From positions 1 through 64,000 of the forward strand of contig NZ_CBCSCO010000006.1 of NCBI RefSeq assembly GCF_965138505.1: a stretch of DNA of 64,000 nucleotides. The letters are read 5' to 3'. Source of the stretch: Litorimonas haliclonae. Its GTDB lineage: Bacteria; Pseudomonadota; Alphaproteobacteria; Caulobacterales; Maricaulaceae. Positions within the stretch are counted from its first letter, which is position 1, and every line of letters starts with the position of its first letter. Shown here in pieces: positions 43,175 to 51,386 of the stretch. The notes under the pieces are model-generated. The model made no database searches and was not told the DNA's origin. It saw only the letters and a program-made list of their open reading frames with translations. The position numbers were made by a program, and so were the translations under genes.

Positions 43175-43905
43175 GCCGCTTCATCCGTCATGTGACGCAA
43201 GTATAGCGCTTCTAAATCAGCTGCCGACAGAGAGTTGGCATCTACCAGATCGATAAGTTGTCCCTGAGACATAATGCCTATACGGTCAGCCACTTCTTTG
43301 GCGCGGAAAATGTCATGTGTGGACAAGAGAAGGGCCACGCCTTCGCTCGCAATTTGGCGCAACACTGTAACAAGGTTGTTTGCGGCCTTCGGGTCAAGGC
43401 CTGAAAGCGGCTCATCTAACAGGATTGCACGGGCTTTTTTTGCTACGGCAATGGCAAGACCTAGCTTCTGTCGCATACCCTTCGAATACGTCGAAACTGG
43501 CGCGTCTATCGCGCGCATTGGAAACTCAAGCCGCGTTAACAACGTCTCGCGCTCACGGTCGCTTATAGGAGCGTTGCCAGAAAGCGCATGAAAAAAGTCT
43601 AAATTCTCGCGCCCCGAAAGCGTGGGATAAAGACTCACAATTTCTGCAACGTAACCGATTGCAGCGCGCGCTTTCGCGGGGTCCTCTGAAACGCTCCGGC
43701 CTAAGACACTGACGTCTCCGCTATCGGGCTGTAAGAAGTCTAAGAAAAGATTTATTGTCGTCGTTTTGCCCGCGCCATTCGCGCCGAGTAGGCAAACAAT
43801 CTCACCTTTTGCAACCGAAAGATTGAAGTTATCTAACGCTGTGTTGCTGCCAAAAGCTTTGGTAAGGTTAGAGGCAGATAAAACTGATGTTACGGGGTCG
43901 GACAT
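43171..43905 (-). CDS. ABC transporter ATP-binding protein of the receptor operon
   Basis: This 244-aa ATPase has Walker A LLGANGAGKTTTINLFLDFL, signature in YSKGMRQKLGLAIAVAKKA, Walker B AILLDEPLSGLDPKA and switch histidine in LLLSTHDIFRAKEVADR. The YSKGMRQK form of the signature is typical of ABC-2 (CcmA/NatA-type) exporters. First gene of the operon ATPase-permease-permease-TonB receptor-PLP enzyme on the minus strand. Half-sites resembling a Zur box lie 29-60 bp upstream of its ATG. Confidence 0.93.
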   Translation of the reverse strand: MSDPVTSVLSASNLTKAFGSNTALDNFNLSVAKGEIVCLLGANGAGKTTTINLFLDFLQPDSGDVSVLGRSVSEDPAKARAAIGYVAEIVSLYPTLSGRENLDFFHALSGNAPISDRERETLLTRLEFPMRAIDAPVSTYSKGMRQKLGLAIAVAKKARAILLDEPLSGLDPKAANNLVTVLRQIASEGVALLLSTHDIFRAKEVADRIGIMSQGQLIDLVDANSLSAADLEALYLRHMTDEAA

Positions 43906-43933
43906 GATTCTGCTCTTGTAAATTCGTATGAGA

Positions 43934-43965
43934 TAACATTACGCTTATGTTACCTAATAACATCA
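43934..43965. promoter_or_regulatory. Cluster of three Zur-like half-sites upstream of the receptor operon
   Basis: TAACATTA (43934-43941), TTATGTTA (43945-43952) and TAACATCA (43958-43965) match the half-site TNATGTTA or its complement. They are 3 and 5 bp apart and not directly abutting as in a canonical Zur box, so this is a suggestive but weaker site. It lies in the promoter region of the ABC ATPase gene. Confidence 0.35.
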
Positions 43966-44555
43966 AATACGATTGTGTCTATTCAAAATGACGAAAAAAG
44001 TTGGAAAAACCGGCAAACGAGTGCGCTTGATGCTGAGTGCAGTCATTTCTCGTTTTGGATTGCCGTTTGGGTCTTACACAATTTCACATTTGGTCGTTTG
44101 CTAGGCTCTTGTAAGAAGGGTGACGACCGCTATGAGAAAATTACCGCTGGGCGCAATTAAGATATTAAAGTTGATAGGACACAAGGATGTGAAGCTAGAT
44201 TTCTCAGCAGGATTGCAATTTAATATGTTGTAAAATGTCGGAAGCGCCTTCAGGAGATACTTCAAGTAAAGATTAGACAGTTTTAGTGAATAGCTGATCA
44301 TTCACACGCTTACGTTTTGCAAACCTCGCAACTCCGGAAAATCATTGAAGTTTGAGGCATTCACGACGGACATACTGTTGACGATTATCTTCGAACGGCT
44401 CGTTGGCCACCTCGCTGTAAACCCCACTCAACGTCGTTTTCTTTCAATTAATTTTCTTGGCTCTTTTACAGTCGCGCGCTGCCTTTCAGACAGCGCGCAA
44501 TTACCAAAACGCTAACGTTTTTAGGTAGATAGTGACCGTGGGGCCGATACCTAAA
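43966..44555. other. Intergenic region between the S46 peptidase and the receptor operon
   Basis: No intact gene. A perfect 8-bp stem with a 9-nt loop (GCGCGCTG / CAGCGCGC, 44474-44498) lies 58 bp after the S46 stop. It may end that transcript, although no T-run follows on the minus strand. The rest shows only short stop-bounded frames. Confidence 0.4.
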
Positions 44556-46757
44556 TTATCGAGCGGATCGTCCCCGCGCGTTAACAATGTCCATCTCATT
44601 TATAAGATTTTCAGAATTGTCGACTTTCTCCATGACCCACAACATATAACGACTATCGACATGAATCGAGCGCGTGGTCCGCGGATCAAAATCCCAATCC
44701 GAGTTTACGCTTTCGATAGTGCCGTCAAACAACAGACCGACAAGTTCTCCACGCGCGTTAAGTGTCGCGGAGCCTGAATTCCCGCCAGTGGAATCAAGAT
44801 CAGTCAGGAAGTTGACCGGGACCGAATTGATTGAATCCAGCTCGTAGCGACCATAATTCTCAGCTTCAATTAAATCGAGTTGTGACTGTGGAGAATTAAA
44901 TGGATCGTCACCTGTATCCTTTTCGGCGATGCCTTGCAGAGTGGTGAACGGATCATAGCGCATACCGTCTTTGGGCGAGCCGCCTAAAACATTTCCGTAA
45001 GTCACACGTAATGTCGAGTTGGCGTCCGGATAGGCTGTGAACCCCCGGTCTTTTTGCCAAGCAATAATAGCTTCCATATATTTGGGTTGCAAAGTCGCTC
45101 GCCGCCCCGCGCGGTCCTTGCTGGCGGCTTCCATGGCGAGCTCATTTTCGTAAAGCGCGACAGCTAGCTGCATAAACGGGTCAGTGCTTTCTTCGAGCTC
45201 TGAAGGTGTGGCCTCCATCAACTCAAGGCGTGTCTCGAGATTTCCGAGCGCGGTCTGCGCGTAATAGCTATCAAGCTTGGCCGAAATCGCCGCTTCAGTC
45301 ATATCGGTCTCGAGGTCGAGCGCTTCATCTAGCGCCTCAACTCGCTCACTTGCAGGCTGGTCTAAGTAACCTTGTAAGAAGACTATCCACTCTGCCTTAT
45401 CGACTACTGGATCGTAACGGCGATCCATGGCTGTCAGGCCTTGCTCTATGCGGCTCATGTCGCGTTCCTGATATCCACTCTCGCGTTCGGCATCCGGCTT
45501 CAGGCGTTCATGTGACAAGCGGTACAGTCGCTGGGCCGCATTTAGCAATTGCGGCCGCGTCGCGTTATTGTACCAATAATTGCTTCGCGCCGCTGCCGCT
45601 GACTCTTCGCTAAGCGCGTCAAGATTAGAGATGGCTTCAGCATATCCGGAATCAGGGGCTTCCTCTGCAATCCAAGTACTGAGCGCTGCTTCGCGCTCCG
45701 CCCGGCGATCCACCAAGCCAACGCGGCGTGCGCCCTCAATTTGTCCGCCCAAATTTTTCTTATAGTTATTTAGCCCCGCGAGACGGGATTCATATTTTAT
45801 TCGCGCATCGCTTCCGGGTTCAGAGGCATCATTGATAGCTCCTATCCAGTCATTGAGCAAAGTCTGCCACGTGGGATATTGCCAATTAAAAGTATTTTCG
45901 ACTTCTGCTAAACGCGCATAACGGGATGTGCTGCCCGGATAGCCAGCTACCATGACGAAATCGCCATCGTCCAATCCTTCCGCTGAAACTTTCAAAAAAT
46001 GTTCCGGTTTGAACGGGACGTTCTCTTCGCTATAGTCGGCTGATTTTCCTTCCGGTGAGACATAGCCTCGGTAAAAGGCAAAGTCGCCTGTATGGCGCGG
46101 CCACTGCCAGTTATCAATGTCGCCACCATATTTGCCGATTGACCCAGCGGGCGCATAGGCAAGACGGACATCCTTGATTTCGAGTTGCTTTATTAGCTTA
46201 TACTGTAACCCGCCATAGAATGAAGCAACACTGCAACGATGACCTTCATCTTCCTCGCATTCGGCAACAAGCGCCTTGCGGTTAGTGTCAATCTTTGCAA
46301 ATCGCTCTTCCCCGGAAAGGTCTGCGGATAAGTCTCCTGATACCTGATCTGTAACATCGGTTAGATCGACTGTGACATAGATGCGGGAGCCGGGCGCGGC
46401 GGGTAACTCGGCGTTGAGGTTTGTTGCGAGAAAGCCATTTTCCAAATAATTTTGTTCTTCTGTGGAATTATATTGGATAGATCCGTACGCACAATGATGA
46501 TTGGTCACAACCAGACCTTGGGGTGAGACAAATGACGCGGTACAGCCTCCAAGAGAAACCACGGCACCCATGGGAAATCCGGTCAGATCGGAAATCTGTT
46601 CAGTTTTCATTTTGAGCCCTTTGGCCCGTAGGTCACTGGCAATCTCCGGTAGTTGATCAGGGGTGAACATGCCTTCGACGGCATAGGCCGCCGGGGCTGT
46701 TGCAAGTGCGAGTGCGGAACTCGCGAGTAAAATTTTTCTCGTAGGTAATTTAAGCAT
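44556..46757 (-). CDS. S46 family dipeptidyl-peptidase (DPP7/DPP11-like)
   Basis: Periplasmic serine exopeptidase of 733 aa that removes dipeptides from peptide N-termini. It has a signal peptide ending AYA. The chymotrypsin-like domain shows catalytic His in GLVVTNHHCAYGSIQ, Asp in DNWQWPRHTGDF and Ser in LDSTGGNSGSATLNARGELVGLLFDG; a helical insert domain lies between them. Length is typical of S46. ATG 46757 has GGAG 8 bp upstream and is preferred to ATG 46769. A Zur-like palindrome is centred about 57 bp upstream of the start, which would tie this peptidase to metal limitation. Monocistronic. Confidence 0.94.
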   Translation of the reverse strand: MLKLPTRKILLASSALALATAPAAYAVEGMFTPDQLPEIASDLRAKGLKMKTEQISDLTGFPMGAVVSLGGCTASFVSPQGLVVTNHHCAYGSIQYNSTEEQNYLENGFLATNLNAELPAAPGSRIYVTVDLTDVTDQVSGDLSADLSGEERFAKIDTNRKALVAECEEDEGHRCSVASFYGGLQYKLIKQLEIKDVRLAYAPAGSIGKYGGDIDNWQWPRHTGDFAFYRGYVSPEGKSADYSEENVPFKPEHFLKVSAEGLDDGDFVMVAGYPGSTSRYARLAEVENTFNWQYPTWQTLLNDWIGAINDASEPGSDARIKYESRLAGLNNYKKNLGGQIEGARRVGLVDRRAEREAALSTWIAEEAPDSGYAEAISNLDALSEESAAAARSNYWYNNATRPQLLNAAQRLYRLSHERLKPDAERESGYQERDMSRIEQGLTAMDRRYDPVVDKAEWIVFLQGYLDQPASERVEALDEALDLETDMTEAAISAKLDSYYAQTALGNLETRLELMEATPSELEESTDPFMQLAVALYENELAMEAASKDRAGRRATLQPKYMEAIIAWQKDRGFTAYPDANSTLRVTYGNVLGGSPKDGMRYDPFTTLQGIAEKDTGDDPFNSPQSQLDLIEAENYGRYELDSINSVPVNFLTDLDSTGGNSGSATLNARGELVGLLFDGTIESVNSDWDFDPRTTRSIHVDSRYMLWVMEKVDNSENLINEMDIVNARGRSAR

Positions 46758-46806
46758 AGTTATCTCCATTCATTTTGTTTTGTTAGTACATATAAAATTA
46801 GACTTA

Positions 46807-46822
46807 TAATGATATAATATTG
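46807..46822. promoter_or_regulatory. Zur-like box upstream of the S46 peptidase gene
   Basis: TAATGATATAATATTG matches 10 of the 12 fixed positions of TNATGNTATANCATNA, the pattern also found upstream of the His-rich/zur genes. It lies 50 bp upstream of the peptidase ATG, in the promoter region. The assignment rests on pattern matching only. Confidence 0.4.
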
Positions 46823-46899
46823 CGAGAGGGGAATCCGGTGAAACGAGGGCGTCTATCCCTCGTTCATGCAAAGATACGGCAAAATTTCCTCTTCAAAGC

Positions 46900-48234
46900 C
46901 TATACAGCCCAAGGCCCAGTAATTGCGAGTGTTCTCGTTGGCGCATAAGCATTTACGAACAGCCACTTACCGTCAGGTGAAAAACAGCCTCCGGCAAGTT
47001 CAGTCTGGAGCATCAATTGAGCAATATCATAAGGCGCACCTTCGGGCGTGATTCCGCGAATGTGATTGTCTACTCGATCCGTATACTGATCTTCGCACAC
47101 AATCAGGTGTCCATTAGGCGAGACGCACAGATTGTCACCATAATTAAATTGTTCTTTGCTTTCACTTTCAAAAAAAAGTTCCACCTGATCAGAACCAATT
47201 CCTCGGCCCGGTCTTAACCGAAAAATCTGACCCAATTTCTTTGCGCCGCCGCTTGTTGAGCAGAAATAAAGATCATCTTGACCCATATGTATTCCTTCGC
47301 CGCGTGCTATCAGTGACGCCCCTTTATCACCAGCGCGAAATCGCAAATCATCTTTTGGCGCTTCAACATCTTCAAGATCGACCCAACGGGCTGCAAAAGA
47401 TTTTCCAACTGGCATGTTTCCAAAGTTCCAGTTTCGCGTGTCAGGAACGCCGTCAATTACCATAGCCTGTAATTGCCCCCCATTGGAAAGGTTTCCGGGT
47501 ACGTTTGGTATAAAGCGGTACAACACGCCTTCGTCACGGTCTTCGGTCATGTACACAAAGCCTGTTTCTGGATCGACGCAAGCCGCCTCGTGATTGAACC
47601 GTCCCATGGAGCGTAGGGGAAGTGCTTCTGTCAGACCTGCTGCATTGGCGGGAACCTCAAAGACCCACCCATGGTTTAAGGCAAGCCCTTCACCATATTT
47701 TTGACCTGGTCCAGTAGGCGCTTCTTCACAGCTTAGCCAGCTATTCCAAGGTGTGACCCCACCAGAACAATTGCGAATCGTCCCGCCTAACGACCGAAAC
47801 TGTCGCTTCACCTCAAGAGTGGATGCATCTAAGACAATATTGGTCGTTCCGCCTGGCAAGATGTTCCCGTTAAATGTCCCAAACCCTGTTTCTATGGAAC
47901 CGCCAGCGCCATCCGCGGCAACTAGTTCATGATTTCGGATTAGAACGATCTCGCCATTCCCCAGATCAAAACAGCCCATGCCGTCAGCCTTATTTGGAAC
48001 CGTCCCTCCATCATCCATCTTGTCTCCAAAACTAGATATCAGTCGATAAGAGAATCCTTCGGGTAAGTTTAGCAACCCATTAGGGTCAGGCTTTAATTGT
48101 CCATATCCGGTAAACGCTTTCTTGCCACTAGGCGCCGGAACGCCTTTGGTAATGCATCCACTTGCAACAAGCGCGGCGAACGCACTCCCTGTCTGGGTGA
48201 GGAATTGACGGCGGTGTAATATGTTGCGCGGCAT
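46900..48234 (-). CDS. PhoX/DUF839 family phosphatase-like protein
   Basis: This 444-aa exported protein has an RRQFLTQTGSAFAALVASGC start, which combines a Tat-like RRQF motif with a lipobox. The body is a PhoX/DUF839 beta-propeller: VLIRNHEL, SCEEAPTGPG, GRFNHEAACVDPETGFVYMTEDRDEGVLYRFIP, FCSTSGGAKKLGQIFRL and LIVCEDQ. Family PhoX enzymes are alkaline phosphatases using Ca2+ and Fe3+, not zinc. The gene is divergent from folE, and a perfect 18-bp Zur-like palindrome lies 49 bp upstream. A zinc-independent phosphatase would make sense under zinc limitation. True phosphatase activity is not certain for every DUF839 protein. Confidence 0.85.
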   Translation of the reverse strand: MPRNILHRRQFLTQTGSAFAALVASGCITKGVPAPSGKKAFTGYGQLKPDPNGLLNLPEGFSYRLISSFGDKMDDGGTVPNKADGMGCFDLGNGEIVLIRNHELVAADGAGGSIETGFGTFNGNILPGGTTNIVLDASTLEVKRQFRSLGGTIRNCSGGVTPWNSWLSCEEAPTGPGQKYGEGLALNHGWVFEVPANAAGLTEALPLRSMGRFNHEAACVDPETGFVYMTEDRDEGVLYRFIPNVPGNLSNGGQLQAMVIDGVPDTRNWNFGNMPVGKSFAARWVDLEDVEAPKDDLRFRAGDKGASLIARGEGIHMGQDDLYFCSTSGGAKKLGQIFRLRPGRGIGSDQVELFFESESKEQFNYGDNLCVSPNGHLIVCEDQYTDRVDNHIRGITPEGAPYDIAQLMLQTELAGGCFSPDGKWLFVNAYAPTRTLAITGPWAV

Positions 48235-48282
48235 GAGCTTTTTCTTTCGCGGTTACTAAGAATTCAACATCTGATACATAGT

Positions 48283-48300
48283 GTTATAATATATTATAAC
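48283..48300. promoter_or_regulatory. Perfect 18-bp palindrome, probable Zur box between the PhoX and folE genes
   Basis: GTTATAATATATTATAAC is perfectly symmetrical and fits TNATGNTATANCATNA except for A/T at the two symmetrical G/C positions. It lies between two divergent genes, 49 bp from the PhoX start and 168 bp from the folE start, so it could control both. Confidence 0.5.
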
Positions 48301-48467
48301 CTTTTACTGGAAAAGTGTAAAATAAGCTATATGTATTTTTTCTCTCGGAGTTGGGCCGTGCCCGAAAGTCTAGGGCTAAGTCAATCTTCGGGTTTGTTAT
48401 TAGATTCCAGTAATGCGTTGATCGTCTAATGCGTTGATCGTCGTTTTTAAGGTCAGGAAAGTTCAAA

Positions 48468-49079
48468 ATGTATAATGCCAAACTCAAGCGTGATGTTAGC
48501 GAGCATGTAACCCAACGCCCCACAATGGATGAGGCCATGGACGCTGTTCGAACGTTGCTTGCATGGGCTGGAGACGACCCGAACAGAGAAGGCTTAATCG
48601 ACACACCTAAACGCGTGGCGAATGCCTATAAAGAGTTTTTCGCGGGTTACGAAATGGACCCGGCCGCCGAACTCTCACGAACATTCGAAGAAGTCGAGGG
48701 CTACGATGATATCGTGATGCTCAGAGATATCGATGTAGAAAGTCACTGTGAACATCACATGGTTCCAATTTTAGGTCGGGCTCATGTTGCTTATATGCCG
48801 ACAAATAAAGTCGTCGGAATTTCAAAAATTGCTCGTGTCGTTGAGATATTCGGAAAACGCCTCCAGACGCAGGAGACTATGACAGCTCAAATTTTGGACT
48901 GTATTTGCCGGGCGCTCAAGCCAGCCGGCGTTGCCGTACTCATTGACGCTAAGCATCAATGTATGACCACACGCGGCATTCATCACAAAAACGTGGCAAC
49001 CATCACGACCCAGTTTTCGGGCGTGTTCAAAACTGACAACGATTTACGCAATCGTTTTTTGCGTTTTGCCGGTCAGTAA
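48468..49079 (+). CDS. folE: GTP cyclohydrolase I
   Basis: Converts GTP to dihydroneopterin triphosphate, the first step of folate synthesis. The 203-aa protein carries the complete FolE signature: DTPKRVANAYKEFFAGY, ESHCEHHMVPILGRAHVAYMPTNKVVGISKIARVVEIFGKRLQ and HQCMTTRGI. The zinc ligands Cys94, His97 and Cys165 are all present (71 residues between the two cysteines, as in E. coli Cys110/Cys181), so this is the zinc-dependent type. Beside DUF1826 and Zur-type genes one would expect the zinc-independent FolE2, so a second, inducible copy of the zinc enzyme is notable. A tandem 16-bp duplication lies in its leader. Confidence 0.96.
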   Translation: MYNAKLKRDVSEHVTQRPTMDEAMDAVRTLLAWAGDDPNREGLIDTPKRVANAYKEFFAGYEMDPAAELSRTFEEVEGYDDIVMLRDIDVESHCEHHMVPILGRAHVAYMPTNKVVGISKIARVVEIFGKRLQTQETMTAQILDCICRALKPAGVAVLIDAKHQCMTTRGIHHKNVATITTQFSGVFKTDNDLRNRFLRFAGQ

Positions 49080-49106
49080 AGAGTAAATTTGCGAGGGCAA
49101 ATAAAA

Positions 49107-49745
49107 ATGGAGCTGCAATCAGATTTAATAGGGGAAACCGCGATTGACGTGGTTCAGTCGTCTTGTCTCAATAGTTTTGAGCGCATTCATGACGAAAATG
49201 TTTATGGCGTAGTTTGGAATAGAGAGATCCCTTCCAAAGTTAGTTCCCTCCTTGAGATGACCGAGTTTAATCACCCAACCAGTGCTCGATTTTTTGTTCC
49301 TATTTCTAAAATTTCGGAGAGAGCGGCTCAGGCTCTGGAGGTGTTTGGGTTGCCAAAATGCCCGGCGCAGGCCTGGTTGGCAAATGACATACAAATGCTT
49401 GCAACAAAATTAGGAGCGATACTTTCAGCCTCAAAACTTCAGGTGCGTGTTGAGCTCGTAGATACGGACGCGTGTAAGAAATTTCATCGAGATAATGTCA
49501 AAGCTCGCCTTGTTTGCACTTATAAGGGCCCCGGGACAGTTTATGGCGTTGCGCGAATTGGGGCTGAACCAGATCAGATTAACCAAGCAGATACAGGCCA
49601 TCCCGTTCTTTTAAAGGGAAGGCTTTGGTCCAAAGGGGCTGAGACGTATCTGCTACACCGATCGCCTCGTATAGAGAGCGCAGGACTTTCACGTATAGTC
49701 GTGGTAATGGATGAGGTGCTTAACGAATACCAGACCGAGCTTTAA
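49107..49745 (+). CDS. DUF1826 family protein
   Basis: About 212 aa. The C-terminal half carries the DUF1826 pattern: RVELVDTDACKKFHRDNVKARLVCTYKGPGTVYGV, then GRLWSKGAETYLLHRSPRIE and a final VMDE. The His/Asp/Cys residues (DACKKFHRDNV) suggest a metal site. DUF1826 genes are recurrent members of zinc-limitation (Zur) regulons together with folE and COG0523 GTPases. The biochemical role is unknown. Here it follows folE by 27 bp in one operon. ATG 49107 is used; TTG 49089 is in frame but adds a poor leader. Confidence 0.85.
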   Translation: MELQSDLIGETAIDVVQSSCLNSFERIHDENVYGVVWNREIPSKVSSLLEMTEFNHPTSARFFVPISKISERAAQALEVFGLPKCPAQAWLANDIQMLATKLGAILSASKLQVRVELVDTDACKKFHRDNVKARLVCTYKGPGTVYGVARIGAEPDQINQADTGHPVLLKGRLWSKGAETYLLHRSPRIESAGLSRIVVVMDEVLNEYQTEL

Positions 49746-49816
49746 CGGACGGGCCGCCAGCAAGCCGGAAAGGTCTAGGGTCACTATAATCTCAGATCAT
49801 TCGGAATAACGTTTGC

Positions 49817-49832
49817 TTATGTTATAGCATTA
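49817..49832. promoter_or_regulatory. Zur box upstream of the His-rich membrane protein/zur genes
   Basis: TTATGTTATAGCATTA is two directly abutting half-sites (TTATGTTA and TAGCATTA) and fits all 12 fixed positions of TNATGNTATANCATNA. It lies 15 bp upstream of the ATG of the His-rich protein gene. An outer inverted repeat AATAACGT...ACGTTATT encloses it. It is the best Zur-type site in the window. Confidence 0.6.
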
Positions 49833-49847
49833 CGTTATTGATTTCCA

Positions 49848-50231
49848 ATGGGTACGTCTGCGGATACATTACTATTCGATCGGCAAGGGAACCTCTTTAC
49901 GGTCCTTATAGGCATTATCATGCTGATTGCTTTCGTGTTTGGACAAATGATATCGGTCAATCACAATCATGAACATGCACATGAAGTCCCATTGCCGGAG
50001 CCCTGCGAGGTCTGTATTTTGGCGGCTAGCGATGATAAAGACAGCAAAATCGCAGCATATCAAAACCCCGATATAGTGGATACGACGGCTTGGTTTCTGA
50101 AGCTTACCAAGCTGACTTTGATAGCTCCAACGCCGGCGCCATCAATGACATATGACGCTCGGTCAATTGGCCCTCCGCCTGATCCTGATATCAGGCTCGA
50201 CTTAGCGCGGGCGCCACCCTTTTATATTTAA
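49848..50231 (+). CDS. Small membrane protein with His-rich motif
   Basis: This 127-aa protein has one membrane segment (residues 17-36, FTVLIGIIMLIAFVFGQMIS). Just after it lies the metal-binding candidate NHNHEHAHEVPLPEPCEVC, which combines four histidines and a CxxC pair. It ends with a Pro-rich RSIGPPPDP...RAPPFYI tail. The plan resembles DUF2946-type small periplasmic-facing proteins found near copper or zinc genes. With a Zur box directly upstream it is probably made under zinc limitation and may bind zinc at the membrane. Confidence 0.72.
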   Translation: MGTSADTLLFDRQGNLFTVLIGIIMLIAFVFGQMISVNHNHEHAHEVPLPEPCEVCILAASDDKDSKIAAYQNPDIVDTTAWFLKLTKLTLIAPTPAPSMTYDARSIGPPPDPDIRLDLARAPPFYI

Positions 50232-50328
50232 AACCATTAACGGCTCTGTTTTAGGGCCGGCCAATCGGCTCGCATTGAACGTGTAAGTGGTCTGATTGAA
50301 TGAACTTTAAATGTAAAAGGAGATATCC

Positions 50329-50472
50329 GTGTGCTCGCTTAAATCTTTTTTCCTGTTCTCTCCAGGTCCCGGCATATTAGCCCTAACATATTCTGCTCAT
50401 GCTCAAGAAATTGGATGTGAAATTACCTCTCTCGGTGAGCGCCATATCTGGATGGAAAGAGGTTTCAGATGA
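50329..50472 (+). CDS. 47-aa secreted peptide translationally coupled to zur
   Basis: A short ORF with an excellent ribosome site (AAAAGGAG, 6 bp before GTG 50329). It encodes a signal-peptide-like N-terminus (VCSLKSFFLFSPGPGILALT then YSAHAQ, a good cleavage site) and a mature part EIGCEITSLGERHIWMERGFR. Its TGA (50470-50472) overlaps the zur ATG as ATGA, so ribosomes finishing here would start zur. It could be a real mini-protein of the envelope or a leader that tunes Zur synthesis. No family recognised. Confidence 0.6.
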   Translation: MCSLKSFFLFSPGPGILALTYSAHAQEIGCEITSLGERHIWMERGFR

Positions 50473-50927
50473 CAGGCGATTTAAAATCAGAGGGGCTGAA
50501 ATTATCAGAGCACCTACAGCATGCCGAGCGTGTAGCCTTGGCATGTTCAGGACGTTTAACCCCGCTTCGGCGACATATATACAAATGCCTTTTGATAGCT
50601 GACGCTCCTCTTGGGGCCTACGAAATCCTAGGTATGCTCGATGGTGTCGGCGCGTCGAAGCCCCCAACTGTATATCGATCGCTCGATTGGTTGATTGGAG
50701 TGGGCTTGGTAAAGAAAATAGAATCCATCTCCAAATATATAGCTAAAACATCACTTGATGACAGTAACCGCATGGCCCTTCTTTTATGTGAATCATGCGG
50801 AAATGCTGAATTTTTTGACGCTGCCTCGGTTCTTGACAGTCTAGGAAACTTTGCGCGCGAAAAGGGATTTGAAGAACACCAGACAGTAATTGAAATTCTT
50901 GGCCTGTGCTCAGAGCATCAGCGCTAA
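50469..50927 (+). CDS. zur: Zinc uptake regulator Zur (Fur family)
   Basis: This 152-aa Fur-family repressor has a winged helix in GRLTPLRRHIYKCLLIADAPLGAYEILGMLDGVGASKPPTVYRSLDWLIGVGLVKKIES. The C-terminal domain has CESCGNAEFFD, the structural zinc pair of Zur and Fur, and a later HQTVIEILGLCSEHQR rather than the acidic/His set typical of iron Fur. Arrangement inside a zinc-type gene island and beside a matching palindrome supports Zur over Fur or Mur. It should repress with zinc bound. Translation is coupled to the upstream 47-aa ORF (ATGA). MerC-like and other genes follow on the same strand. Confidence 0.88.
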   Translation: MTGDLKSEGLKLSEHLQHAERVALACSGRLTPLRRHIYKCLLIADAPLGAYEILGMLDGVGASKPPTVYRSLDWLIGVGLVKKIESISKYIAKTSLDDSNRMALLLCESCGNAEFFDAASVLDSLGNFAREKGFEEHQTVIEILGLCSEHQR

Positions 50928-50977
50928 ACTGCGAGTTGGTTCTCAATTAAATTAAGAATGATTAGAAAGAATGTTTC

Positions 50978-51334
50978 ATGAAAGCTTACGCGTCCATAGA
51001 TAAAGCCGGATTTGGCCTGTCGGCATTATGTATCATCCACTGTCTGTTTTTGCCTGTGATCGGCATCGCTTTGCCCGTTATCGGAGAAATATCTGAAGTT
51101 GAATGGTTGCACAAAGTGTTTGTCCTGCTGGCGTTTCCTGTGGGCGTCAGCCTTCTCATATCGTCACGCTCAATTTTTGTTCGTTTCACCGCCACCTTAG
51201 GGCTCGCATTTTTAATTGGCGGCGCATTTTTTCCTCAATTGCACGATATTGAAACCGTGGTAACTGTTGTGGGGGCCTTCATGCTCGGCGGCGCTCATGC
51301 CACGCGGCTTCTTACCAGACACCATACACACTGA
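50978..51334 (+). CDS. MerC-domain membrane protein
   Basis: This 118-aa protein has four predicted helices. The first carries LSALCIIHCLFLPVIGIALPV, the Cys-Ile-Ile-His-Cys signature of MerC-domain proteins, which move mercury or other soft metals across the inner membrane. It ends TRHHTH. The gene follows zur by 50 bp. MerC-domain proteins are recurrent in Zur-linked clusters, where a role in zinc handling rather than mercury resistance is probable; no merA or merR is present. Confidence 0.85.
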   Translation: MKAYASIDKAGFGLSALCIIHCLFLPVIGIALPVIGEISEVEWLHKVFVLLAFPVGVSLLISSRSIFVRFTATLGLAFLIGGAFFPQLHDIETVVTVVGAFMLGGAHATRLLTRHHTH

Positions 51335-51386
51335 AGTATTTCTACCTCGGTTTGACGAAATATGAGTTTTGTGCGATGTTCCCGCT

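Noticed and set aside
44474..44498. GC-rich hairpin called as a full terminator of the S46 gene
   Set aside because: The stem is perfect but no T-run follows on the minus strand, so it is noted only as a hairpin.
50978..51334. MerC protein read as part of a mercury resistance operon
   Set aside because: No merA, merP, merT or merR is nearby; the context is Zur and zinc-type genes.
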